In this document: in pieces, positions 24,912 to 35,299 of the stretch
Position numbering within the stretch: the stretch's first letter is position 1
Layout: each line of letters starts with the position of its first letter
NCBI GenBank assembly: GCA_027924585.1
Contig: BSBM01000320.1
Span: 496,001 to 560,000 of the forward strand
Direction of reading: 5' to 3'
DNA: 64,000 nucleotides
Source: Larix kaempferi
Lineage: Eukaryota; Streptophyta; Pinopsida; Pinales; Pinaceae
Translations under genes and position numbers: made by a program
Notes under the pieces: model-generated
The model's database searches: none
Told to the model about the DNA's origin: nothing
What the model saw: only the letters and a program-made list of their open reading frames with translations

Positions 24912-26218
24912 TGTTAATTTTTTATCTTCAATTTAGAGATGCAATAATACTTGAAATCACATAACAATTATACACATAAGCAATCACATTCGACACATGA
25001 ATTTACCCTGTGGAAACCATTTATGAATTGAGGGGGAAAACCCCATCAAAACCTTCCTTAGTATTTTACATCAAGCACCCCCGGTGCAATTACAAAGCAA
25101 AAGAAATATAAAGAAGAGAGACTCAAAATAATATCCTGCACAAGAAAAGTGCATTGCCTTCAAGGGAGAAGAGAATTCGCTTCACATTGGATTCATCAAT
25201 CTTGTATAACATATTTATACATTCTTCTCATGCATCGACTTCTATTTTTATATTATGACTTCAGGATAAACTCGCCCTCCATCTGGATGCATTAATCTTG
25301 CAAGAAGAAGTGTGCCCCACTTCTCATGTAGTGCATTAACTCATTGTACTGATTCTTAGGATGAACTTGCCCCTTAACTGAAAGCTTTCCCACTTAGTCA
25401 GGTGTATAACTTAAGTGTCGTCATGCAAGTATTGCAACTCAAGTATCGTATTTTAGTTTAAAATAAGTGCCGTCTTTTAGTTTAACATAAGTTTTGTCAT
25501 GCAATAACACTTAGTTAACTAGATCTTCTTTGTTATCACTTAGTTAACTCTCTTAACTTATTCTTTTTTGTTAGCATCACTGTAGTGATCAATTTGAGTT
25601 CTCCTTTGATTTACTAAAGTATTCACTGAAGTTTAACAATTTGAATTTCTCTCTTAATTAATTCTTTTATGTGCAATTCAAATGCTCTCATATATTATCA
25701 CATCTTATCTTTATCTCTTGTCTTATCTGCATGGTCCACATGTGCCAGCTTAATTATCATATCAAATATACTAAGGAGATTTTCTCAATGATGTGATCAT
25801 ATTGTCCTACTATCGTTCCGAGTGGTTATATGCTAAAGTAATTCACTCTAGAGGTGGCCAGTCTCTTGAGGAGACTTAATAGCTCAACCATGGTTAGTAG
25901 TACATCACACATCATACATGCTTCGTCATGCAAAGCATCACCTGAATACATGAGGCACCACCTCAACACATGAGGATCTGTCTTGACACACAAGACCTTA
26001 GCCTTGACTAGCAAGATTGCACAACATCATCACTTTGACATACAAAGCACTTGCCTCAACACATGAAGCTTAATCATTCTTGAGTCCAACTCAAGATTCT
26101 TCTCCAAGTTTCCTAAGTCTAACTCAGGCTCCTATAAGGCACTACCTCGACACACGAGGCTCAATGTTGACACACAATATTGACCTAGAGAATGACTCAT
26201 GATGTTGTAAATTTAACA
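24912..26218 (-). repeat. 5' LTR of the minus-strand copia element
   Basis: The LTR is 1,307 bp, TGTTAA...TTAACA on the element strand. It differs from the 3' LTR by many substitutions and some indels, so the insertion is not recent. Confidence 0.92.
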
Positions 26219-26223
26219 GTTAG

Positions 26224-26708
26224 TCTATTGCGATAAGGAAGCGAAGCAAGGCATTGAGTAGGTGGTGTATGCAAGTGCAACCATAGAAAGTGGACTAGGC
26301 AGAACGAGCAATGCAACATAATTGGCCAAGCTAAGTTATTCGTCATACAATAGATAATGGGAACACACTATAAGAGACTAGAAAGAGGGATATATCGAAC
26401 CACATGGATTGTTTTTAGGATAAATAGGGGCCCAGTGTTACCATGAGAGGACGTCGTCATAAAAATAATGTATATCGTGCATTAAAATTGGAAAAACCCA
26501 TTAATAATGGAAAAAATTCCTTAAATAACCATAAAAGATAAAAAAAAAGTGAAAAGAACTAACCTCCAATGTGAAAAGGGAAATATCCAAACCCACTTAC
26601 ATTTAGTGAAAAATTGGCTAAAAAGCCAAAAATAGAGAAGTTACTTCATTTTTCACCTTGGCAATTTGGTAGAGCTTGGTGGAGGCCATTTCTACTCAAA
26701 TCTTCAAG
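26224..26708. other. Spacer between two LTR elements
   Basis: No gene seen. A-rich around 26,450-26,650. It may include the true 5' limit of the next element's LTR, which I could not fix by a target duplication. Confidence 0.3.
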
Positions 26709-27474
26709 TGGACATAGTAGGAGATTAATCCAGGAGGATCTTGACATTTGAAAGATGCAGAAGGTATTCATCACTATTGAAGATGTATGCCAAACAAAGA
26801 GCTCAAATGGTCGAATGGACTTCATACGCAGAAGATATTGCTTATTGAGTTTTCAGACAAAAAGGGCAAAAATTGAAATAAAAAAGAGGACAATGATTAA
26901 TTAGTACATAATCTCTAAGATTTGGTATTTTTTTTCTCTCAAAATGCAAAAAAGGAAACCTAATGGAGAACGCATACGTAGTCTTCTAGTTTCCTACTCT
27001 CACGGAGACTTGAGATATTCATGGAGAGTTTAGATCTTTATGGGGATGTAGAGATTTTCTCTCATCTTGTCCCTTGAGTTGTGCTTAGATCCTACATTAA
27101 GGGATCTTGAGAGATATTTTCTCCTTGATATGATGGAGTAGATCTTATCCATGCAGGGGCTATCAAATCAAGGCTGCCCAAGATGGGAGAATGAACCACA
27201 TTATGTGAGAACTCAATCCATGTGTAAAGAAAAACATATCTTTGAAGAATAAATAATGAAACAGTTCGGCCATTGATCGAGCCCGGAGATGTAGCCAGGG
27301 GTCTGGAAAAATCGGTTATCATTTCAGTTTGCATATCTTGTTATGTGTTTGTTTTGCTTAATTTTAGTTTTGATATGCTGAATATGGATTAATATTGCCA
27401 AATTTCATGTTAAAAAGTTAATGAAATATCTGGAATGACTAATAAATGAATCAGTTTTCTAACGCTCATTTTCA
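26709..27474 (+). repeat. 5' LTR of the gag-only element
   Basis: It shares long blocks with 31,891-32,812, including GAGATATTTTCTCCTTGATA, GAGCCCGGAGATGTAGCCAG and the terminal TTTTCTAACGCTCATTTTCA. It is shorter because about 130 bp present in the right copy (about 32,340-32,490) are missing. Confidence 0.8.
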
Positions 27475-27594
27475 GATTAAGTTTGGTATCAGAGCCATAA
27501 GATCGATAGGCACTATGGTCGATGAGCAACGCTCATTTTCGGATTAAGTTTGGTATCAGAGCCATAAGATCGATAGGCACTATGGTCGAGGAGC
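27461..27594 (+). repeat. 67-bp tandem duplication containing the primer-binding site
   Basis: Units 27,461-27,527 and 27,528-27,594 each run from AACGCTCATTTTC through TTTGGTATCAGAGCC to GTCGA(T/G)GAGC, with two differences. Each contains the end of the LTR plus the primer-binding site (27,484-27,495 and 27,551-27,562). Confidence 0.92.
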
Positions 27595-28660
27595 AACTTT
27601 CTACAAGTAGTTGCTTTGTGGAGGTTTTGTTATGAGAAGTCAATCTGTCAAATGAAGGGTTAGTTGGATTCTATACCTGTACAAGTGAGCTGGCGTAGAG
27701 AACTAGAACACAATATTTCCGATCTCCATGTGATTCAGATCTCTACACAGGCCCTTCCTCAACACGCTGGTTCTCCACATCGAGTTGATTCTTACACGCA
27801 GGATATATAGCAAGCCTCGTCAAAATGAGATCTGTGAAATCTCTGAAAGCATGGTGTTACCGTGGACTGTATTGGTGGCGGATTTGAATGGTTGTCGTGT
27901 GTAGAAAGGAATAAGTGCTGCATGTTTTTGTCGTGCGTGAAGATCAAGCCATGATGAAGCTAATATTTTGTGTAGATTAAAAAAAACTCATGACTCTGTT
28001 ATGTTGGTGCGGTTTTGGCTGGGTGTTTGGACAACAATTGACACTATTAGGTGCATCCACACAGCGGTCATGGGATTTGTTTACCAAAAGCAATGAACAA
28101 TGATCCTATGTTGACTAGCTCTTGAGGTCCATGGTGTTAGAGAGCCAAACTCCTTGATTGCTGTCGGAATTTACCTGATTGTATTGCTGAGGTGTGTTGT
28201 TTGATCATTTGGCATTAAAGAATGCTTGTTGTACCTGTGTATTGGAGTCTTTCTTGTTGTTTTTGTGCACATAACCATAGAAAATGAGCTTCCATTCATT
28301 GTTATTAAAAAAAAACAGTTAATGGTGACAAAGATGAGGTTCCTATGAACTTAATGAGAAACGAGCTCCCTGGGTGCGCCAAGTCAATTTCGGGCCACCA
28401 AACCCTGCAACCGGAAAAGCGAACGTACGTTGTAACACTCCCTGCCTTCCAAAGGTGCCTCGATAGAGGACAGGCCAGACGCAGCAGCAGAGCGACCGGG
28501 AGCGGATTACCCACCTAGGGGGGACAAGAGACGGCCATCTCGAAGCACATTGCGACTGTGTTGCACCCCAAAAGGCAAATAATTTACATTCAATACAAAA
28601 TGATCAGAATTCTGGACAACTTACAGTGAGAAAGATTCCATGTGTCTTCCAAAATATGTA
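27595..28660 (+). other. Interior of the gag-only element, no intact gene
   Basis: A short open reading after the primer-binding site (about 27,650-27,800, with RRELEHNISDLHVIQISTQA) could be the remnant of a gag N terminus. The rest is non-coding. A GC-richer patch lies at about 28,360-28,570. Confidence 0.35.
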
Positions 28661-28671
28661 TGTTCAAGCCA

Positions 28672-29036
28672 TCCAACTGACCAACAGCAAAGTCAACAGT
28701 TGACTTTGCTGTTCAAGTCATTCAATAGACCAATAGCAAAGTCAATGGTTGACTTCGCTTGTCAAGTCAACAGACCAACAGCAAAGTCAACAGTTGACTT
28801 CGCTGCTTTGCCCATTGGGTGACTTGAACGTACATGTTTTTTCCATGCTCTTGTAAAATATTGAATGACTTGAATGTACATGTTTTTTCCATACTCTTGT
28901 AAAATATTTATGTTCAAGTCATCCAAAGGACCAACAATGAAGTCAATACAAATATTTATGGTCAAGCCATTCAACAGACCAACAGCGAAGTGAACTGTTG
29001 ACTTCGCTGCTTGTCCGTTGGATGGCTTGAACGTTT
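28672..29036. repeat. Cluster of short palindromes around GTCAAC/TTGAC
   Basis: Near-perfect palindromes of about 25 bp, built as CAAAGTCAACAGTTGACTT and variants, lie at about 28,687-28,711, 28,735-28,760, 28,779-28,803 and 28,985-29,010. Each is preceded by a GACCAACAG or GACCAATAG phrase and followed by a CAAGTCATTCAA-like phrase. A longer unit with TACATGTTTTTTCCAT is also duplicated (28,831 and 28,876). Confidence 0.8.
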
Positions 29037-29039
29037 TAA

Positions 29040-29990
29040 ACTCAGGCCTTCCGAAGGCTGTATTTACCATAAAACATAACACGGACCGTGGATTGAACCC
29101 AAAGATCGTTTGAGCACCAGTACAGTGTTTTCACCAATGGAGCTGAGCAGTGTGTGTTGACAGTGTAATGTAAAAGGCCGAGATATAAAATCTGTGTACA
29201 GGATCGGGGCCATTATAAGACAAAGAGAGCCTCTACCAGCATTCCCAGAGATTTTAGATCAAAGGCCAAGTGCCACTACAATGTAGTAGCCAAGTTTAGG
29301 CCCATGTCGCCAGCAATTTTATGATTACAACATCATATTTATTCGCTTGTATCAATCAGAAGCTGAGCATTTGTCCGAGACCTGTTTATTTTCAGAATTC
29401 GGTTTTCAATATTGCTTCAATCTTTGGTTCGCACAACAGAAAGTTAAGTCCATCTCAAATTAAAGGGAAATAGATGGATGAAGTTCACTTTATAGAGTGA
29501 CTTGGAAGTTGATTCAACAGAAGGGCGTTATAGAACAAAAGATCTGTGTGTGTTATTGTTGTACAAGAACTGAGAATTAAAAGAGGAGAGCCAAACCCAC
29601 TACTAGAGATTCCCACATCTAGACCAGTGCCTTTGCCAATGTAAATGCATCAACGGCTTAATGCTTATCTAAGGCTGAGATGGTTATTGTGGTTATTGTT
29701 TTTTAAGTCAAACTATTGGATAAGAGCCCAGAAAGATTGGCTTGTTGGATTTCGATCCCATGACCTCCAGAGTATTAAACAAGAACTTTACCATCGAACC
29801 AGCGGTTCGCGGCTTTGAGTTTGGTTGTCGAGGAGTTTATTTTGTTTGAGATTGTTTTCTGTGCATTAAAAGGGTCCGAGAGTTAAAGCTGTGTGCAGGT
29901 TGAAGGTCGAACCTAAGACCTTTTGTGAACCATTAGAAAGCCTTTACTAGCGAACTAGTGCTCTGTTTATTGAAAGTTTATGAACATAAC
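29040..29990 (-). repeat. Cluster of tRNA-derived SINE-like repeats (at least four)
   Basis: On the minus strand, pairs of RNA polymerase III box A- and box B-like motifs recur. Near 29,085-29,150: AGCTCCATTGGTGAA with GGGTTCAATCC. Near 29,160-29,285: ATGCTGGTAGAGGC with CCCCGATCCTG. Near 29,745-29,815: GGTTCGATGGTAAAG with GGGATCGAAATCC. Near 29,870-29,975: TTCGCTAGTAAAGG with AGGTTCGACC. Two copies share a tail of the form CCTG(T/C)ACACAG...CTCGG...CCTTTTA. A partial copy lies near 29,580-29,640. The family name is not known to me. Confidence 0.6.
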
Positions 29991-30581
29991 TTGTTTTTGT
30001 TCTGTTATTATTATCTGCAAATTGTAAAGAGGGCATGAGTATTTGAAGAACACCATTTAAAAGTGCTTTAGTTATTGCCAATTTTGCTAAACTTTACATA
30101 GTTTGAGAGCAGTTCGCTATTGTAATAAGCTAGATCGATAAAGGCTTGGAGTGAGCCTTCCATTATAAAAGAATTTGATTGCATTATTCACCCCTTTTGA
30201 AGAATCCTAGGAATACTCACATTAAATGTATTTGTAAAATCATGTAAATCGTTTGAGGATTCAAGACCTTTGACCTGTCCTGAAATTGAATAAGGGGTTT
30301 TAATGACAATTGCCTTTGAGGGTGATTCAAGCTATTCATAGTGGCTATTCGAAGGGTTGAGTAACATCTTTAGTGGCTATTCGAAGGGTTGAGTAACATC
30401 TTTATGTTAGATTCTTCCATTTTGTCCATTGCAACTTGGAAGTGCAGATTTGAGAGGCATTTTTATGCCTAAATTATGTTGAAAACCTATTGTAATTTTT
30501 GGGTGCATTTTTGGTGATACTCGACACCTTAAGTTGGAAACAAGTGTAGGAAAGCAATTCCAAGCAAACAAAAATACAACC

Positions 30582-31705
30582 ATGGGCAAAGCAAAGAAGC
30601 AAGCATGGCTTCACAAGTTTGAAGAAATCAACCAGACAATTTAGACAGAAAATCATGAGTTGAGAAAATTGCTACAAAAATTGGAGGATGACAAGCAAGA
30701 GCTTCAAGACGGTCTTCAAAAGTTGCAAGAGAGACTTCAAGAGTTGCAAGCCAAGGATGAGATGTTGGCCAAGTCTCAGAACAACAATGAAGTGGAGAAG
30801 AATGAAGAGCCTACTACTATTGCAGATGCAGCGTCCTTCACTGAGGTAAACAATGCCAACAACTCTTTAGTTTCTTGTTCTTTCCATGATGATGATGATG
30901 GTTTTGGTGCTTTTGAAAAGCACACTAAGGAGATTGGAATGAAGCTATTGAAGAAGATGGGATATGAAGGAAAGGGCCTTGGATCAATGGCCAAGGAATT
31001 ATGAATCCCATCCAAGTGGCATAACTACCTCGATACGAAAGATTAGGATATGGCAAAAAAGGAGATGGAGCATTCTCCAACGCAGTTGAAGCAAGAAAAG
31101 CTTCAAAAGAAGAGACCAAGCAAGTGCAAGAAGGTGACATTGTCCTCCGTGATGATCGAGTCGAGCGTTGCAAAAGAGGTGCTAAGGCAAGTTCTCCATG
31201 ATTGTCCTGCACCAGAGACAACCAAGAAAAGTATAAAAAATCTCATTATTCCAACGATCCTTTTGATTATAAGTCATTTGGAAAGCAAGGTTTATGGCAT
31301 AGGGGACCATGCACATTTTGTGGTAAAGATAACCATGATATTGTGAAGTGTTGGAAAAGGATGCCCTTGTACAGGAAGGTCATGGCAGCCAACAAGAAGT
31401 CAAGACATGAATACCCCTCTCCACGTCAGGAGAAGAAGAAGGGAAAGATATTTTGGGTAAAGAAGAGCCATTGCACCCATTGCAACAAGGGAAGACATTA
31501 AGAAGCCACATGTTGGACGCTCCATCCAGAGTTGCGTCCCAAGAAGGAAAAGAAGGTTGAGCAAGCACCTGTGAAGGAACCAACTGACGAAGCATCTCTG
31601 AAAGAAATCCAACTACATAAAAATATTGAGAAGGAGGACATACTTGCCTTGATGGCTAGTATGGGTAAAATTTTTGAGTTAATTGGAAAAAACCAATCTT
31701 TGTAA
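30582..31705 (+). pseudogene. Gag-like protein: coiled coil, G-patch, two CCHC zinc knuckles
   Basis: ATG at 30,582 begins MGKAKKQAWLHKFEEINQTI, followed by a TAG (30,642-30,644) and a heptad-rich coiled coil (LLQKLEDDKQELQDGLQKLQ). A G-patch starts at about 30,924 (EIGMKLLKKMGYEGKGLG). It continues after a frame change near 30,985 into GIMNPIQVA and RLGYGKKGDG. Zinc knuckle 1 is at 31,310-31,351 (CTFCGKDNHDIVKC, exact CX2CX4HX4C). Knuckle 2 is at 31,472-31,513 (CTHCNKGRH..., with a TAA inside). Further stops lie near 31,022 and at 31,199-31,201, and the ORF ends at 31,703-31,705. Zinc knuckles and a coiled coil suit an RNA-binding structural protein. G-patches bind RNA or activate DEAH helicases in other proteins and occur in betaretroviruses. 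The role here is inferred. Confidence 0.75.
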
Positions 31706-31890
31706 ATTGCATGTTGCTTTTTAAGACCCTATATAAGGGCACATTTGCACCAATGATGAGAATGTATAATGTCACTTATTTTCGCAACATAGTGATATTT
31801 TAAGGCTTTTGTTGAGTTAAGGATTATGATGTAAAGTTGAGAGATATGACTGATCTCTATGTAAACTTTTGGGGTCCAAAAGTCCTTCAG

Positions 31891-32812
31891 TGTAGAGGTT
31901 TTATCCATGAGGATCTCCACAGTTGAAAGATACATAAGGTATTCATCATTGCCGAAAATGTATGAACAACAAATATCTCACATAGAGCTTTCTGACGCAA
32001 CTTGAACATGGTCGAATGGACTTCGTACGCAGAAGATATTGCTTGTTGAATTTTCGGACAAAAAGGGAAAAATGAAATAAAAAAGAGGGAAATGATTAAT
32101 TAATTCTTAAGCTCTAAGATTTTGTATTTTTTCCTCTCAAATGTAAAAAAGGAAACCTAATGGAAAACTCATTCGTAGTCTTATAGTTTCCTACTCTCAT
32201 GGGGACTTGAGATATTCATGGAGAGTTTAGATCTTCATGGGGATAGAGATTTTCTCTCATCTTATCCCTTGATTTGTGCTTAGATCCTACATTATGGGAT
32301 CTTGAGAGATATTTTCTCCTTGATATGATGGAGTATCTCAAAGCTCTTATCCATGTAAAGCTATAAAATCCCCTCATGAGGGGAGGGATGGTAAGTTAGC
32401 TTTTGGTAATATTTTTGTTTGGGGAGAATAACCAAGGAGGTCTTTCTTGTGCCACTTCATGTGAGAGCCTTCGGTCTTTATGTTATTAGGAGAAGTCTGC
32501 CCAAGATGGGAGAATGAGTCACATGATGTGAGAAATCAATCAATGTGTAAAGAAAAGCATATCTTTGAAGGAGAAATAATGAAACAGTTCGATGATTGTT
32601 CGAGCCCGGAGATGTAGCCAGGGGGTCTAACAAACTTTGTTATCATTTCGGTTTGCATATATTTTTATGTGTTTGTTTTCCTTAATTCCAGTTTTGATGT
32701 GCTAAATATGGATTAATATTGCCAAATTTCATGTTAATGATGGAAATTTGAGAAGTTAATGAAATATCTAGAATTACTAATAGATGAATTAGTTTTCTAA
32801 CGCTCATTTTCA
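31891..32812 (+). repeat. 3' LTR of the gag-only element
   Basis: The repeat is 922 bp, TG...CA. It retains the segment around 32,340-32,490 missing from the 5' copy. Confidence 0.8.
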
Positions 32813-33156
32813 GAATAGATATCCAGGGAATCTTTTGCAATTTTGTCACTTCCGGGTAATAGATCAACCCCTCCCCGTCATCTTCCATACATTTTTAGTT
32901 CAAATATGTGAATATTTGAGTGTTGGGGAGCTTTTCTTAGATCATTAAAATCGACCATTGCCCCCCTAGAAGGAAGGACATGGAAATGGTGAGGGAGACT
33001 CACCTCCCTAGAAGGCTTGGGAGGGCGATTTCCATCGCTCTGGTTTACACAGGAAGGGGGGGATGGACCCATTTGGAGATTTTTTTTTCCAAATCTAGTC
33101 CAAATTAATAACTCAAGTTTTCTCAAATCTAATGAAATGGGTTTCTTTGTATGCAG

Positions 33157-34074
33157 GAAACCATGTTGGAAGGGAAGGAGAGAGAGCATGAAGCTCATGA
33201 TGCTAATGCAATCCAGGATGATGAGACTTTGGAAGTGTTGAAAAATTGTGGGTTTTTGAAAATTTTCATGATCCAAGGAATGAGATGGCAGGTGCCTCTA
33301 CTTGATAGGTTGGTATCAATGTGGGACATGGATGGAAACTTTTTCAAGGTGGGAGATGAGACCTTGACCATTGAAGTGGAGGATATTTACTTTCCTACAG
33401 GGCTCTCAAGGATAGGATATCCTATATCACTTGTAGGGCCACGGGCTAGCGGTGAGACAACATATGAGTTTATCATGAGGTACTGCCAACCAAGAACAAG
33501 AAAGTCAAGCAACAAAATCCCCATAAAGGATGTGGTAAGTCTCCCACTTCAAACAGTTTTGTTCACTATCACACAGGTTGCAGGGAGCATGGGCCCACAT
33601 TTGGCCTCCAAAAGCCAAATGCAATATCCAATTGAATGTACCAAATTTACAATCTTCAACTGGTATGAAGGGCTACTAACAAAACTTATGGATCATATGA
33701 CAAAATGCAGAGCATGTAGACATAAACAATTTGGTTATGGATCCATTTTGGTGTCATTCTTCCTAGAGAGGATCCCCATGATGAGACCTCAAGAGGATAT
33801 CCCACCCTTAGCACCATCAGAACCATAGATGAAGCGGTGGACAGATGTTATGGCATGTTTGGGTGGAGGTCCTCAAGTATTTGCATTTGGTCCCATATTC
33901 TTCAAATGGTGGGGGGAACAAATTGTAGTGATCAATGACTACCCATATATGGGTATGGAATTCCGAGATGATGAGGATACGGTTCTTCTCGAGGGGGAGA
34001 TGTGGGGAGATATTAGTAAGAGGAATGAATGTATTTTCAAAGTTTTCGAATATTTCATTTTTTGTAGTTTTTGA
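33157..34074 (+). pseudogene. Plant mobile domain (PMD/MAIN-like) exon with one in-frame stop
   Basis: After an acceptor-like TTTCTTTGTATGCAG (ending 33,156) one frame is open to 34,074 apart from a TAG at 33,826-33,828. The first half reads VPLLDRLVSMWDMDGNFFKV, then TLTIEVEDIYFPTGL and GYPISLVG. This is the layout of the plant mobile domain (Pfam PMD; MAIN and MAIL proteins), where a W-D block is followed by a T-hydrophobic-EDV-LGL block. PMD proteins occur both as host nuclear silencing factors and as accessory ORFs of transposons. It lies just outside the gag-only element and points against the gypsy element downstream, so it may be an antisense accessory ORF of the latter. An acceptor-like TTTTTTTTGGTAG near 34,100 suggests a further exon. 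Confidence 0.6.
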
Positions 34075-34539
34075 AATATTATATTCTTTTTTTTGGTAGA
34101 TGCAAGATCACTAAAAAATTGGTGTTTTGATGACCCAGATGTGGGACCGGTCTAGAAAGCAGGGATGTCACCCCTAATCAGGCGTGGAGGAGACACTAGA
34201 ACTATAGCTAGTGACATATGATATAGTGAGCGCTGACTCCGAGTGGTTCAAAGGAACTTAGAGGGTCTAACCATGGGGGTGCCCCCCATGCATATATATG
34301 ACATTCCAAATCATCTGCAACATCATACTCTTGGATTCAGTTTTTTTGGGGCTTTATTGCATCATGTACCACATGCAGTACTGTGTTACCATGATCATAA
34401 TGCTGCTAAAGAGTAGGACATGGCTTGTAGCCAAATTTTGTCCTAGATCGATATGTATTCGACTATTATTGTGTCATATGTAGGCTTATGAAGCCCATTT
34501 TGGATACTTGCACCTATTTTGGATGTAACTACACTCTTT
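34075..34539. other. Non-coding, contains a short perfect hairpin
   Basis: CATGGGGG (34,272-34,279) and CCCCCATG (34,283-34,290) form an 8-bp stem with a 3-base loop. No other structure or gene seen. The 3' LTR of the neighbouring gypsy element should be in or near this stretch but I could not delimit it. Confidence 0.4.
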
Positions 34540-34540
34540 G

Positions 34541-34578
<38 letters not shown>
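34540..34578. repeat. Compound microsatellite (TA)n(TG)n
   Basis: An alternating TA run passes directly into about 14 TG dinucleotides. Confidence 0.95.
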
Positions 34579-34654
34579 TTATTATGGTTTCATGTGTGAA
34601 TATGAATGTGGTGGATGCTCCTAATGTAACTATGTACATGAATGTTAAAAATGC

Positions 34655-35080
34655 TTATTGAGATAGATGCCAATCTAACACATAGTTAGCCAACGAATCA
34701 GCTAGAGTGTTAGATTCTCTTGGAATATGTTGATAAGTAATGTAATCAAATGAATGTTCCAAAATATGTACCCGTAAATATTTTTGAAAAAGAACAGGGT
34801 TGTGAATGGCATAGTTTCCATTTAACTGCGGAACAACTAATTGTGAGTCCAAATTGACCACTAGGTTGCAAATACCCAAGGTAGAGGAATGGGATAAAAG
34901 CTCAATGAAAACTCTGTATTAATCAACATTGATTGTGTTAGGGCCTAAAAAATTTCCCCCATAATTCAAGAGTTCATTCGAGGGTGTAAAGAGTACCCAA
35001 GCGACGGAAGCTATGTTCTGTGTACTACGGATAGCACCATCAACAAATCCTATGTAGGGACGGGAAAAAGTGGACATCTG
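34655..35080 (-). pseudogene. Second RNase H (archaeal/plant RNase HI type) of the gypsy element
   Basis: The minus strand encodes an RNase HI: first Asp in GFVDGAIRST (near 35,040), the Asp in NLVVNLDSQLV, then QHIPRESNTLADSLANYVLD with the last Asp. The catalytic Glu position (usually in an AEYxAVIELL block) is a TAA at 34,919-34,921, so catalysis is lost and the frame is cut. Extra RNase H domains of this type are known in Tat elements, where they add to the normal retroelement RNase H. Here it lies downstream of integrase. Confidence 0.75.
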
Positions 35081-35299
35081 CAAATCAAGCATGGAGCATG
35101 ATCAACCCAAAAACCAAAACAAATGATACACTCAAAGAAAGCGAAACACACCACACCAAAAAGTATGATACATAATGTACAAAGCAGGGCATAGGGGAGA
35201 CTCCTATGCATAATATTTCTTAAGGTAGAGCCCATTGTGAGGCTCCACCAAGTGGTTTCCTTCATAATCAACTATCTCATAGGCACCCTTTTTAAGCAC

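Larger units (their letters stand above)
18836..26223 (-). mobile_element. Complete copia (Ty1) LTR retrotransposon, minus strand, with GTTAG target duplication
   Basis: The element proper is 18,841-26,218. Two LTRs of about 1.3 kb enclose gag, protease, integrase, reverse transcriptase and RNase H in the Ty1/copia order on the minus strand. The 5-bp duplication GTTAG lies at 18,836-18,840 and 26,219-26,223. LTR ends are TGTTAA...TTAACA on the element strand. One end of the 3' LTR has changed, reading TGCTAA in window orientation. A primer-binding site and a polypurine tract sit exactly inside the LTRs. All coding domains carry lesions. A 617-bp solo LTR interrupts gag. Confidence 0.93.
26709..32812 (+). 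mobile_element. Non-autonomous LTR retrotransposon (LARD-like) with a gag-type ORF and no pol
   Basis: Two long direct repeats (26,709-27,474 and 31,891-32,812) flank a 4.4-kb interior. Just after the left repeat are two copies of TGGTATCAGAGC, the initiator-Met primer-binding site. A purine-rich TTTTGGGGTCCAAAAG lies at about 31,867-31,882 just before the right repeat. The only coding sequence is a gag-like ORF with coiled coil, G-patch and two CCHC knuckles. No protease, integrase or reverse transcriptase is present, so it would depend on enzymes from another element. No matching 5-bp duplication was found outside the repeats, so the outer limits may be off by some bases. Confidence 0.75.

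Noticed and set aside
26704-32817. 5-bp target duplication for the gag-only LTR element
   Set aside because: TCAAG before the left LTR and GAATA after the right LTR differ; limits are therefore uncertain.
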